A stretch of 64,000 bases of DNA from Sinanaerobacter chloroacetimidivorans (GTDB lineage Bacteria; Bacillota; Clostridia; Peptostreptococcales; Anaerovoracaceae), in assembly GCF_018128545.1 (NCBI RefSeq), contig NZ_JAGSND010000010.1, positions 98,248-162,247 of the forward strand. The letters are read 5' to 3'. Below, one piece after another: positions 38,823 to 46,770 of the stretch. Position 1 is the stretch's first letter. Every line of letters starts with the position of its first letter. The notes under the pieces were generated by a model. That model was not told the origin of the DNA. It was given only the letters and a program-made list of their open reading frames with translations, and did not search any database. Both the position numbers and the translations under genes were made by a program.

Positions 38823-39257
38823 ATGAATCTATTAGGAACTGCTATCAAAGACGGTGCAATAAAGGGCGTAAAAACAGCTTTTATGCTTTTGAAAATTGTA
38901 CTGCCGGTTTATGCTGTCGTTGTTTTCATTAAATATTCTCCTATAATGCCATTTTTGCAGAGCTTATTTTCACCGGCAATGAAGTTTTTTCACCTGCCGG
39001 GTGATGGAATTGTGCCTCTGATTACAGGCTTGTTTACAGATGAATACGCTACCATTGCGGTAATGAGCACCTTTGATTTTTCCGTTGCGGAGATCACAAC
39101 TATCGCCATGATGGTTCTGGTAGCCCATTCGATGCCTGTTGAGGCTGCATTAGCTCGGAAAATTGGTCTGTCTGCGGCAAAATATTCTGCTTTCCGTATG
39201 GTTTTTGCCGTATTGGTAGGAGTTTTAGTTGGTTGGATTGGGGGGGTGTTTTCGTGA
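38823..39257 (+). CDS. Nucleoside-recognition (Gate) domain membrane protein, SpmA/YjiH-like
   Basis: The 144-residue protein has about four membrane helices and the Gate pattern 'LPVYAVVVFIKYSPIMPFLQSLFSPAMKFFHLPGDGIVPLITGLFTDEYATIAVM'. Such proteins occur in pairs (SpmA/SpmB, YjiG/YjiH) and are related to half of a concentrative nucleoside transporter fold. The substrate is unknown. It starts 11 bases after asnS and overlaps the next Gate gene by four bases (GTGA). The cassette continues with decarboxylase beta and gamma-like genes. Confidence 0.82.
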   Translation: MNLLGTAIKDGAIKGVKTAFMLLKIVLPVYAVVVFIKYSPIMPFLQSLFSPAMKFFHLPGDGIVPLITGLFTDEYATIAVMSTFDFSVAEITTIAMMVLVAHSMPVEAALARKIGLSAAKYSAFRMVFAVLVGVLVGWIGGVFS

Positions 39258-39721
39258 GTGCATCTTTTAGCGTCATCTTTCAGGAGATCTTCTTGGGATG
39301 CATTTCTACGATCCTAAGCTTGCTGAAAATACTGATCCCTCTCATGATCGTTGTTGAAATTCTCATGGTGTATAACGTCATGGAGAAATTGGCAAATAGA
39401 CTGCAGTTTCTTGCTAAATTAATGGGAATGAAAAATCAGTCCATATTCCCTCTTCTTGTGGGGGTCATTATGGGCGTTACATATGGGGCAGGCACTTTGA
39501 TTGAAATCAACAGGCAAACACCGATTCCGAAAAAGGACTACGCTCTTATTGGAATTTTTATGTTTTTATGTCACGGCATCATTGAAACAGCATTTATTTT
39601 TTATGTTGCCGGTGCAAATATTATTGCAATTACCATTGGCAGACTGCTCATTGCCTTTGTGGTGACAGCCCTTGCGGCAAGACTGCCTATGATCAGAAAA
39701 ATGGAGGACAATATTGAATGA
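39254..39721 (+). CDS. Second nucleoside-recognition (Gate) domain membrane protein, SpmB/YjiG-like
   Basis: The protein has 155 residues from a GTG at 39254, which overlaps the previous stop codon as GTGA and has a GGGGGGGTG purine run upstream. Hydrophobic helices and 'GVIMGVTYGAGTLIEINRQTPIPKKDYALIGIFMFLCHGIIETAFIF' fit the Gate family. It overlaps the next gene by four bases (ATGA). With its partner it probably forms a heteromeric membrane complex; the tight coupling to an OadB-type subunit is unusual. Confidence 0.82.
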   Translation: MSASFSVIFQEIFLGCISTILSLLKILIPLMIVVEILMVYNVMEKLANRLQFLAKLMGMKNQSIFPLLVGVIMGVTYGAGTLIEINRQTPIPKKDYALIGIFMFLCHGIIETAFIFYVAGANIIAITIGRLLIAFVVTALAARLPMIRKMEDNIE

Positions 39722-40851
39722 ACGGGCTTTGGAATGAACTTCTGATCGGAGTTATAAACCTTGAAATAACACATCTTATCATGTTTGCAATCGGAGGACT
39801 GCTGATTTATCTGGCGATTGCCAAGGAGTACGAGCCTATGCTTTTACTGCCTATCGGCTTTGGCGCCATTCTGGCAAATATACCGCTGTCTTCTGCCATT
39901 GGGGACGAAGGGTTTTTAACCGTCTTATATAATGCGGGAATTAAAACGGAACTTTTTCCCGTACTGATTTTTATTGCCGTAGGAGCTATGATTGATTTTA
40001 AGCCTTTAATGCAAAATCCCTTTATGCTTTTCTTCGGTGCAGCAGCACAGTTTGGTATCTTTTTTACTATGATGTTCGCTCTTTCAACGGGGCAGTTTGA
40101 TTTAAAGGAAGCTGCCGCCATCGGGATTATCGGTGCGGCGGATGGGCCGACTTCCATCTACGTGGCAAAGGAGTTTGCACAGAACTATCTTGCCCCAATA
40201 TCGGTAGCCGCCTATTCCTATATGTCGCTGGTGCCGATTATACAGCCCCCGGTGATTAAAATTCTCACTACCCGTGAGGAAAGAAAAATCAGGATGAAAT
40301 ATACTCAGGTTGAGATACCGAGAATTATGGAAATCCTCTTCCCGATTATTATCACCGTAATAGCAGGAATCATTGCCCCGATCAGTGTGGCTTTGGTGGG
40401 ATCCCTCATGTTTGGAAATCTGATAAGATCCTGCGGCGTTCTGACACGGCTGTCCAATGCCGCACAGAACGAACTGGCTAATCTGGTAACACTGCTTCTG
40501 GGGATTACCATAGGATCCACCATGACGGTGGAAGCTTTTTTAAATATACACACCATTATGATCATGGGTATGGGCCTTGTGGCTTTTATCTTTGATACTG
40601 CCGGAGGCGTTCTATTTGCCAAGCTGCTGAACCTGTTCCTGAAGGACAAGGTAAATCCGATGATCGGAGCGGCTGGGATTTCCGCCTTCCCCATGTCGGG
40701 GCGTGTGGTGCAGAGAATGGCTACCAAAGAAGATCCGAACAACTTTATTCTGATGCAGGCAATGAGTGCAAATGTTGCAGGGCAACTGGGCTCTGTTGTT
40801 GCAGGAAGCTTGATTCTCGCTCTGGTACCAAAGGTACTGGCAGCGTTATAG
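39718..40851 (+). CDS. Second Na+-translocating decarboxylase beta-type subunit (OadB/GcdB family)
   Basis: The 377-residue membrane protein is clearly homologous to the beta subunit encoded at 32006-33175: 'GFGAILANIPLSSA', 'LIFIAVGAMIDFKPLM', 'AAIGIIGAADGPTSIY' and 'DKVNPMIGAAGISAFPMSGRVVQRMA'. The functional membrane Asp in the 'GADGPT' loop is present. It is encoded with two Gate proteins and a tiny gamma-like subunit, but no alpha subunit or biotin carrier lies nearby. It may use subunits encoded elsewhere, share those of the first complex, or act as a different Na+-coupled transporter. Confidence 0.9.
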   Translation: MNGLWNELLIGVINLEITHLIMFAIGGLLIYLAIAKEYEPMLLLPIGFGAILANIPLSSAIGDEGFLTVLYNAGIKTELFPVLIFIAVGAMIDFKPLMQNPFMLFFGAAAQFGIFFTMMFALSTGQFDLKEAAAIGIIGAADGPTSIYVAKEFAQNYLAPISVAAYSYMSLVPIIQPPVIKILTTREERKIRMKYTQVEIPRIMEILFPIIITVIAGIIAPISVALVGSLMFGNLIRSCGVLTRLSNAAQNELANLVTLLLGITIGSTMTVEAFLNIHTIMIMGMGLVAFIFDTAGGVLFAKLLNLFLKDKVNPMIGAAGISAFPMSGRVVQRMATKEDPNNFILMQAMSANVAGQLGSVVAGSLILALVPKVLAAL

Positions 40852-40861
40852 GAGGGAAAGG

Positions 40862-41020
40862 ATGGATATGCAATTAATGGCCTCGGGCCTTGAAGTAACG
40901 GCATTCGGTTTGGGCGGTGTATTTTCGGTTTTGATATTATTTTATTTTGCAACGAAAGTCATGTTGGCATTATCAAAAAAAATGAGTAAAAAGCAAAAAA
41001 TGGATCGTTCAAAATCATAA
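40862..41020 (+). CDS. Very short OadG-like (gamma) membrane subunit
   Basis: A 52-residue frame reads MDMQLMASGLEVTAFGLGGV, then a hydrophobic stretch ending in 'LILFYFATKVMLALSKKM' and a basic tail. One membrane helix preceded by a 'G-x-x-x-x-G-x-G' segment is the OadG N-terminal pattern, without the usual Ala/Pro tail. AGGAGGG lies at 40850-40856, immediately after the beta-type stop codon. The start may be the ATG at 40862 or 40868. It probably stabilises the beta-type subunit. Confidence 0.75.
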   Translation: MDMQLMASGLEVTAFGLGGVFSVLILFYFATKVMLALSKKMSKKQKMDRSKS

Positions 41021-41161
41021 AACTTTATAGCCACGGACAAACTAGATAGGTCCTGTATCAAAATGGTGTCATTGTTGAGCAGGGCCTATTTCTATTTGCT
41101 ATTTAAAAAAAATAATGATATACTAAAACCACTATTTGAAAAAAATATGGGAGGTCTGAAC

Positions 41162-43102
41162 ATGAAAGGCTATACTAGCGACACGATAAGAAACGTTGCA
41201 CTTGTAGGACACGGAGGATGTGGAAAAACTACATTATTAGAGGCCGCATTACTTGCTACAGGAGTAATTAACAGACTAGGTAAGGTAGAAGACGGAAACA
41301 CAACATCCGATTATGACAAAATGGAAATAGAGAAAGGATATTCAATCAGTACTTCTATAGTACCAGTTGAATACAATAAGGTTAAAATTAATTTTATTGA
41401 TACTCCGGGTTATTTCGATTTTATCGGTGAGGTGAATTCGGCAATGAGGGCTGTGGAAGCAGCAGTCATCGTTGTTGACGCTTCTGCGGGAGTTCAGGTA
41501 GGTACAGAGAAAGCATGGAATTCCTGTAAAGAATATCAAATGCCAACGTTTATGCTGATCAACAAAATCGATAAGGAAAATATAGATGTTGATAAAGTCA
41601 TTGACGATCTCAAAGCAAAGTTCGGTACATCTGTGGTTCAGTTATCTGAAAGGGATGCTTTGACAGAAGCCGTTGCGGAAAGTGACGAGGAGCTTTTGGA
41701 GAAGTTCTTTGGCGGAGAAGAATTCACAGAAGAAGAATTTAATCGTGGACTGGTAGCCGGTATTGCATCAGGCAATATTGTGCCCATTATAACCTGTTGT
41801 GCTGTAGACGGCAGAGGAGTCAAGGAGTTTTTGGATACCTTATTGAAGTACGTTCCCAAATCAAAGGATCATGCTGAATATAAGGCATTAGATGCAAAGG
41901 ATGCTGAGATTAGTATCAAGTGTGATCCTGCTGCTCCGGTTTCCGCATTTGTTTTTAAAACCATTGCAGACCCATTCGTAGGCAAAATATCCTTAATGAA
42001 AGTAATCTCCGGTAAATTACACTCCGGAACTGAAATATTTAATACGAGAGTAGAAAAACCCGAGAAGCTAGGCAATATGTTCTTCCTAAGAGGAAAAAAT
42101 CAGGCGGAAACAACAGATGCGGTGGCAGGTGACATCGTAGCTGCGGCCAAGCTTCAGTTCACTCAAACCGGTGATACTCTTTGCGAGAAGGCACATTTTA
42201 TTAAATATCCTCCTGTTGGTTTCCCTGAACCATCTTTATATATGGCAGTGGAACCAAAGGCAAAGGGCGACGAAGAAAAGATCAGCTCCGGCCTTCACAA
42301 GCTTATGGAAGAAGACCCATCCTTTGTCATGACAAGAAATACGGAAACGCATCAGACCTTAATTGGTGGACAGGGTGAAATCCAAATCGGTATCATTACT
42401 GCCAAACTGAAGGATAAATTCGGCGTAGGTGTAGATCTTGTGGATCAGAAGATTCCTTATAGAGAAACCATTAAAGGCAGCTCTGATGTTCAGGGTAAAC
42501 ATAAAAAGCAGTCCGGTGGAGCCGGTCAGTATGGTGATGTTCATATCAAATTTTCACCGTCCCAGGAAATCTTTGAGTTCTCAGAAGCGTTGTTCGGCGG
42601 CTCTGTTCCAAAGAACTATGTTCCTGCTGTAGAAAAGGGTCTCAGAGAATCCATGGAAAAAGGGCCTCTTGCAGGTTTCCCTGTAGTAAATATCAAAGCA
42701 GTATTCTATGATGGTTCTTATCATGACGTTGACTCTAACGAAATGGCATTTAAAATTGCCGCTTCACTGGCCTTCAAGAAGGGTATCGTAGAAGCGAAAC
42801 CGATTCTGCTGGAACCGGTGATGCACGTTGAAGTTCTTGTTCCTGATGAATACATGGGTGACATCATGGGTGACATGAATAAGAGAAGAGGAAAGATCCT
42901 TGGTATGGAACCACAGTCAGGCGGCGGACAAAGGGTATTGGCAGAAGCACCTCAGGCAGAGATGTTTAAGTATGCCATCACCTTGAGATCCATGACCCAG
43001 GCAAGAGGAAGCTTTACCATGAAATTTGAACGATATGAAGAAGTTCCTGCACACCTTGCAGAAAAGATTATAGCAGAACATAAGAAGGCGGATGCCGAAT
43101 AA
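41162..43102 (+). CDS. EF-G-like translational GTPase (EF-G-2 type)
   Basis: The protein has 646 residues from the ATG at 41162, which has GGAGGT six bases upstream. An earlier ATG at 41063 gives an unrelated extension. G1 is 'GHGGCGKTT', G3 'DTPGYFDF' and G4 'NKID'. In the switch I/II area it reads 'IEKGYSISTSI' where canonical EF-G has RGITI. Domains II-V of the EF-G fold follow. This is the EF-G-like paralogue class found in Thermus, Thermotoga and clostridia, not the main translocase; its cellular role is poorly known. It is a monocistronic gene ended by a strong terminator. Confidence 0.9.
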   Translation: MKGYTSDTIRNVALVGHGGCGKTTLLEAALLATGVINRLGKVEDGNTTSDYDKMEIEKGYSISTSIVPVEYNKVKINFIDTPGYFDFIGEVNSAMRAVEAAVIVVDASAGVQVGTEKAWNSCKEYQMPTFMLINKIDKENIDVDKVIDDLKAKFGTSVVQLSERDALTEAVAESDEELLEKFFGGEEFTEEEFNRGLVAGIASGNIVPIITCCAVDGRGVKEFLDTLLKYVPKSKDHAEYKALDAKDAEISIKCDPAAPVSAFVFKTIADPFVGKISLMKVISGKLHSGTEIFNTRVEKPEKLGNMFFLRGKNQAETTDAVAGDIVAAAKLQFTQTGDTLCEKAHFIKYPPVGFPEPSLYMAVEPKAKGDEEKISSGLHKLMEEDPSFVMTRNTETHQTLIGGQGEIQIGIITAKLKDKFGVGVDLVDQKIPYRETIKGSSDVQGKHKKQSGGAGQYGDVHIKFSPSQEIFEFSEALFGGSVPKNYVPAVEKGLRESMEKGPLAGFPVVNIKAVFYDGSYHDVDSNEMAFKIAASLAFKKGIVEAKPILLEPVMHVEVLVPDEYMGDIMGDMNKRRGKILGMEPQSGGGQRVLAEAPQAEMFKYAITLRSMTQARGSFTMKFERYEEVPAHLAEKIIAEHKKADAE

Positions 43103-43117
43103 TAACGAATAAAAATG

Positions 43118-43166
43118 AAAGGCAGCTCTAAATGATTGGATCAATCATTTAGAGGCTGCCTTTTTT
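43118..43166. terminator. Bidirectional terminator
   Basis: AAGGCAGC-TCTAAATGATT pairs with AATCATTTAGA-G-GCTGCCTT with one bulge, followed by TTTTTT on the plus strand and, read the other way, by TTTCATTTTT. It can end both the EF-G-like transcript and the gntR/small-protein transcript. Confidence 0.9.
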
Positions 43167-43216
43167 CCTTCCAGATAACTAAGGTTTTTAATCGCTATTA
43201 CAAATCTTTAAGACTA

Positions 43217-43351
43217 TCAATCATTATTTTTTTTTATATAAATCTTTAAGGCTTTTATAACCAACCTGAAGAAATACACGAGAAAACCTGTTATAGAGCC
43301 TAAGATCAATAGAAGCAATAGTAAAAGCGGCCAATTAATTTCTGTTAACAA
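43217..43351 (-). CDS. 44-residue single-span membrane protein downstream of gntR
   Basis: On the minus strand a TTG at 43351 is preceded by GGGAGGTG with seven bases' spacing. It opens a frame reading LTEINWPLLLLLLLILGSITG, then 'FLVYFFRLVIKALKIYIKKNND' and stop. A hydrophobic helix is followed by a basic tail, so the C-terminus should face the cytoplasm. The frame starts 23 bases after the gntR stop codon and ends about 50 bases before the bidirectional terminator, so gntR and this gene probably form an operon. I do not recognise the family. A small regulator or partner of a membrane transporter is possible. Confidence 0.65.
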   Translation of the reverse strand: MLTEINWPLLLLLLLILGSITGFLVYFFRLVIKALKIYIKKNND

Positions 43352-43374
43352 TCCTGCACCTCCCAGTTTTGAAG

Positions 43375-44013
43375 TTAAATCGCATCAAAGTGCTTCGTAA
43401 TCCAGTGCGTATTGATCAGATAATCCTCCAGGCCGGAAGCATCCCTTCTTTCAAAGAATTTTACAATTTCCCTGTGCTCCTCGTTCATAGCGCGGCACAG
43501 TGTAAAAAGCTTCTCCGAATTCTCACTGAAATAGGTGTATCTTGACACGCTGGCCTTGATTTCCTCCAGCATTTTTTCGAGTTGGGGATTATCACATCGA
43601 TCGATATAAATCCGGTGAAATTTTTCCTGCAATTCACAGTAGGAAGAGTAATTCTCATATTTTATGGCAATATCGATCAAATCAATGGTCTCGTTCATTC
43701 TTCGGATGTCCTGATCGGTAATATTGTTGATGGATAGTTTTGCAGCCAGAGCATCCAGAACTCCTAAGATAACATAGGCGTTAATTTTCTGTTTTTGATC
43801 GATATCACAGATCCGATATCCCTTTCTTGGAATCCTTTCCAGAACGCCGTTTGCCACCAATTCAATCAATGCTTCCCTTACCGGTGTCCTGCTGATATTC
43901 AGGGTATCGCAGATTTGCGATTCCGTTATGATTTCATCCGGGGAAATATCTCCGTGCTGAATTCTATCTAAAATACTTTTTGTTGCCATATTTCTAAGTG
44001 ATATCGTACTCAT
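43375..44013 (-). CDS. GntR-family regulator with FCD ligand-binding domain
   Basis: The protein has 212 residues from the ATG at 44013, which has TTGGAGGC just upstream; the upstream TTG at 44025 overlaps the ribosome binding site. An N-terminal winged helix ('ESQICDTLNISRTPVREALIELVANGVLERIPRKGYRI') precedes an all-helical FCD domain with 'EKFHRIYIDRCDNPQLEKMLEEIK', which usually binds a carboxylate through a metal. It is divergent from the amino-acid dehydrogenase operon, and four related GTATAC-centred sites lie between them. It most likely controls that operon and itself in response to a pathway acid. Confidence 0.93.
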   Translation of the reverse strand: MSTISLRNMATKSILDRIQHGDISPDEIITESQICDTLNISRTPVREALIELVANGVLERIPRKGYRICDIDQKQKINAYVILGVLDALAAKLSINNITDQDIRRMNETIDLIDIAIKYENYSSYCELQEKFHRIYIDRCDNPQLEKMLEEIKASVSRYTYFSENSEKLFTLCRAMNEEHREIVKFFERRDASGLEDYLINTHWITKHFDAI

Positions 44014-44040
44014 ATTTGCCTCCAAATTAGGTAAAATTTT

Positions 44041-44241
44041 CTATATACGCTAGACATACTATATCACAGTTTTGCTGTATACGCAACTAAATAGAAAAAA
44101 TAATTGCATTATGTATTAACGTATACATAAATACATATTCTTCGGCATATATCTGTATTTTAGAGCTATTTAGGACGGTTTAACCTGGTAATTCAGCGGA
44201 AAATGTAAAATTATATCATTGACTTTTTGTAATGTATACGT
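44041..44241. promoter_or_regulatory. Four related GTATAC-type operator sites between gntR and the dehydrogenase operon
   Basis: Sites read GCGTATATAG (minus, 44050-44041), GCGTATACAG (minus, 44084-44075), ACGTATACAT (plus, 44119-44128) and ATGTATACGT (plus, 44232-44241). All fit an (A/G)CGTATAC(A/T) type palindrome. One overlaps the -35 of the gntR promoter, one lies near its start, and one lies in the spacer of the dehydrogenase promoter. GntR/FCD regulators often bind short GTATAC-like palindromes. The binding itself is inferred. Confidence 0.65.
44058..44086 (-). promoter_or_regulatory. gntR promoter
   Basis: On the minus strand TTGCGT (44086-44081) and TATAGT (44063-44058) are 17 bases apart. 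An operator-like GTATAC site overlaps the -35, consistent with autoregulation. Confidence 0.55.
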
Positions 44242-44248
44242 ATATACT
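44219..44248 (+). promoter_or_regulatory. Promoter of the amino-acid fermentation operon
   Basis: TTGACT (44219-44224) and TATACT (44243-44248) are separated by 18 bases, with a GTATAC operator-like site within the spacer. The leader of about 75 bases ends in AAAGGAGGA before the dehydrogenase ATG. Confidence 0.65.
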
Positions 44249-44329
44249 TTAGTTGCAATCCAAGGTCGGATATCCGATTGCTTATCCAAGAACCCAAATT
44301 ACGTTTTGCCATAAAAGGAGGAAAACAAA

Positions 44330-45478
44330 ATGGAAAAGAAACCCTATGTCGTAGTGGAATGGAACGATGTGGAGAGCGATGCCAAGGGCTGGCTCTGTGC
44401 TTATAACTTTGTCAATCACTATTGCGGCGGAGGCACGAGAATGCATCCTACCGTAACCAGAGAAGAAGTCATCCGGCTGGCTACCACCATGGGATACAAA
44501 TATAAGGCTTCCGAGTCCAAAACTACAGGAGGGTGCAAAGGCGGAATTGCATATGACTATAAAGCACCGGATGCCAAAGAGGTGCTGAAGCGCTATTTAA
44601 TCGCCATGGCACCTTACATAAAAGCCGGAGTTTCCATCGGAGGAGACCTTGGCGTGGACTACGGAGATGTTCTGAATATTCTGGATGAAATCGGAATTGG
44701 TCTTCCCTCTACAAAAGAAATGAGAGAGGATTCCAGGATCCAGCAATGCATCAAAGATCACGATGTACTATGCGACATGACCTATGACGGTTTCAAAATG
44801 TACGATATGATCACCGGATACGGCTGTGCGGCGGCCCTTGACGAGGCTTGGAAAATAAAGGGCGGAAAACCGGGTGCCACTGTGCTGCTCCAGGGCTTCG
44901 GCTGTGTGGGTGCGTCCATGGCGGTCTGTCTGGATAAGATGGGATACAAAGTGGTGGGCATTGCAGATGCCAATTGCCTGGTAACCTGTAAGGACGGACT
45001 GGACATTAAGAAGCTGGTCGAGACAAGAAAGCCAAAGGGAGAATTGGATCCTGCGGCTTTTACAGAGGATTATGAAGTAATAGACAACAGCAGATGGCTG
45101 GATGTTGAGTGCGACGTACTGGTGCCTGCTGCTTTGGAAGATGTTATCAATAAGGATAACGCACATAAAGTGAAGGCTTCCTTAATCGTTGAAGCAGCTA
45201 ATATTCCGGTTACTCCTGAGGCTGACAGGATTCTGGCAGAAAAAGGAGTGGATATCTGTGTGGATTTTGTCAGCAATCTTGGAGGAATCCGTATCTACGA
45301 TGTAGCGGTATTCGGATTGGTTCCCTGTGAGCCCCAGGCAATCGTAGATGATACTACGGAACTGATCAGAAAAAATACCAGACTGGTATTTGAAAAGGCC
45401 AAAAAAGAGGGAAAAGGAACGAGGGATGTGGCAAGAGAACTTTTTGCGCCGGATACCTTTGACACTCCGGACATCTAA
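44330..45478 (+). CDS. Glu/Leu/Phe/Val dehydrogenase-family protein
   Basis: The 382-residue protein has the dimerisation domain with the catalytic-lysine segment 'TTGGCKGGIAYD' (GGAKGGI in most members), a Rossmann domain with 'VLLQGFGCVGASMAVCLDKMGYKVVGIADANC', and 'DVLVPAALEDVINKDNAHKVKASLIVEAANIPVTPEAD'. It oxidatively deaminates an amino acid to a 2-oxoacid with NAD(P)+. The N-terminal part is shorter than in hexameric glutamate dehydrogenases, closer to the Leu/Val group, but the substrate is uncertain. It is the first gene of an operon that would consume the 2-oxoacid. Confidence 0.88.
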   Translation: MEKKPYVVVEWNDVESDAKGWLCAYNFVNHYCGGGTRMHPTVTREEVIRLATTMGYKYKASESKTTGGCKGGIAYDYKAPDAKEVLKRYLIAMAPYIKAGVSIGGDLGVDYGDVLNILDEIGIGLPSTKEMREDSRIQQCIKDHDVLCDMTYDGFKMYDMITGYGCAAALDEAWKIKGGKPGATVLLQGFGCVGASMAVCLDKMGYKVVGIADANCLVTCKDGLDIKKLVETRKPKGELDPAAFTEDYEVIDNSRWLDVECDVLVPAALEDVINKDNAHKVKASLIVEAANIPVTPEADRILAEKGVDICVDFVSNLGGIRIYDVAVFGLVPCEPQAIVDDTTELIRKNTRLVFEKAKKEGKGTRDVARELFAPDTFDTPDI

Positions 45479-45496
45479 GAAGAAAGAGGCAAAACT

Positions 45497-45712
45497 ATGG
45501 AAAAAATGTTGATTCATCCCCAGGGCTGCAAAGCCTGTGAATATTGTGTGGCAAACTGTCCTAAAAGAGCAATCGTGCTGGAGGGCCCTATCAATAAAGC
45601 AGGATATCCCACCCCAATGGTGGACCCGAAGAAATGCATTCTTTGCGGAACCTGTTATACGGTTTGTCCGGACTATGTATATGAATTCATCAAAGAGGAG
45701 GTGCAGGAATGA
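45497..45712 (+). CDS. Ferredoxin-type (delta) subunit of 2-oxoacid:ferredoxin oxidoreductase
   Basis: The 71-residue protein has two [4Fe-4S] motifs, 'CKACEYCVANCP' and 'CILCGTCYTVCP'. It is the PorD/KorD-type subunit that passes electrons from the thiamine enzyme to soluble ferredoxin. Its stop codon overlaps the next ATG (ATGA), which couples it to the alpha subunit. Confidence 0.93.
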   Translation: MEKMLIHPQGCKACEYCVANCPKRAIVLEGPINKAGYPTPMVDPKKCILCGTCYTVCPDYVYEFIKEEVQE

Positions 45713-46767
45713 AAAAGCAATTGATGAAAGGAAACGATGCTATCGCTGAAGCAGCTGTCAGAGCTGGATGCCGATTCTTTTCCGGTTACCCCATCACTCC
45801 TCAAAGCGAGATACTGGAGTATTTATCCTGGCGGCTGCCGGAGGTGGGGGGCACCTTTATCCAAAGTGAATCGGAACTTTCCGGTATTTCTATGGTCTAT
45901 GGCGCGGCGGCCACGGGAGCAAGGGCAATGACCAGCTCTTCCGGTCCGGGATTCAGTCTGCTGCAGGAGGGAATTTCCTATATCGCCTCCGCAGAGCTTC
46001 CCTGCCTCATTGTAGACGTGATGCGTTACGGTTCCGGCCTTGCAGATATCTTTACCGGTCAGGGAGATTACTGGCAGGCAGTAAAGAACGGCGGGCACGG
46101 CGATTATCGATGCATTGTCTACGCGCCTAATTCCGTACAGGAGTCGGCGGACTTAGTGGCTTTGGCCTTTGATAAAGCCGAGGAATACCGGAATCCGGTC
46201 ATTCTTTTATCGGATGCTTCTATCAGTCAAATGATGGAACCGGTAGGGTTTCCCGAGCTGAAAGACCATGATATGGATCAATATGATTGGGCTTTAAGGG
46301 GAAAAGGAAATGGTCCCAATAAAAGACACACCTCCGTGATGTATTATAATCCGGATTACGACAACTATCTAAAGGCAAAATACGATACTATCGCAGCAAA
46401 GGAACAAAGATGGGAGGAGTATCAAACGGAAGATGCGGAACTCATTTTGGTAGCCTATGGGATATCATCCAGAATCTGCGAGGAAGTAGTGGATCTGGCC
46501 CGGGCAAAGGGCCAGAAGGTAGGGCTGATTCGGCCCATTACCCTTTACCCGTTTCCGGTCACGGCGTTTCAAAAGCTCAAAAATGTAAAGGCCTACGCCA
46601 GTGTGGAGATGTCCTGCCTTTCTCAGATGATTGAGGATGTTGCTCTGACTGTAAGAGGAGCAGCGCCGGTTTATCCGATCCGCGGCGGAATGAAGATCTA
46701 TGAAGCAAGCGATATCTGTCATGAAATTGATGAAATCCTTGCAGGCCATGACAGGGAGGTGTATTGA
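45709..46767 (+). CDS. 2-oxoacid:ferredoxin oxidoreductase alpha subunit (VorB/KorA-like)
   Basis: The 352-residue protein contains the pyruvate:ferredoxin-oxidoreductase pyrimidine-binding domain ('GNDAIAEAAVRAGCRFFSGYPITPQSEILEYL', 'ESELSGISMVYGAAATGARAMTSSSGPGFSLLQEGI') and a transketolase-C-like domain II. The length and sequence fit the VorB/KorA class that oxidises branched-chain 2-oxoacids or 2-oxoglutarate. It forms the active site with the beta subunit encoded next, three bases downstream. Confidence 0.92.
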   Translation: MKKQLMKGNDAIAEAAVRAGCRFFSGYPITPQSEILEYLSWRLPEVGGTFIQSESELSGISMVYGAAATGARAMTSSSGPGFSLLQEGISYIASAELPCLIVDVMRYGSGLADIFTGQGDYWQAVKNGGHGDYRCIVYAPNSVQESADLVALAFDKAEEYRNPVILLSDASISQMMEPVGFPELKDHDMDQYDWALRGKGNGPNKRHTSVMYYNPDYDNYLKAKYDTIAAKEQRWEEYQTEDAELILVAYGISSRICEEVVDLARAKGQKVGLIRPITLYPFPVTAFQKLKNVKAYASVEMSCLSQMIEDVALTVRGAAPVYPIRGGMKIYEASDICHEIDEILAGHDREVY

Positions 46768-46770
46768 CAA

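Noticed and set aside
41063..41161. Extended start of the EF-G-like protein
   Set aside because: The extra 33 residues are not family-like, and GGAGGT precedes the ATG at 41162.
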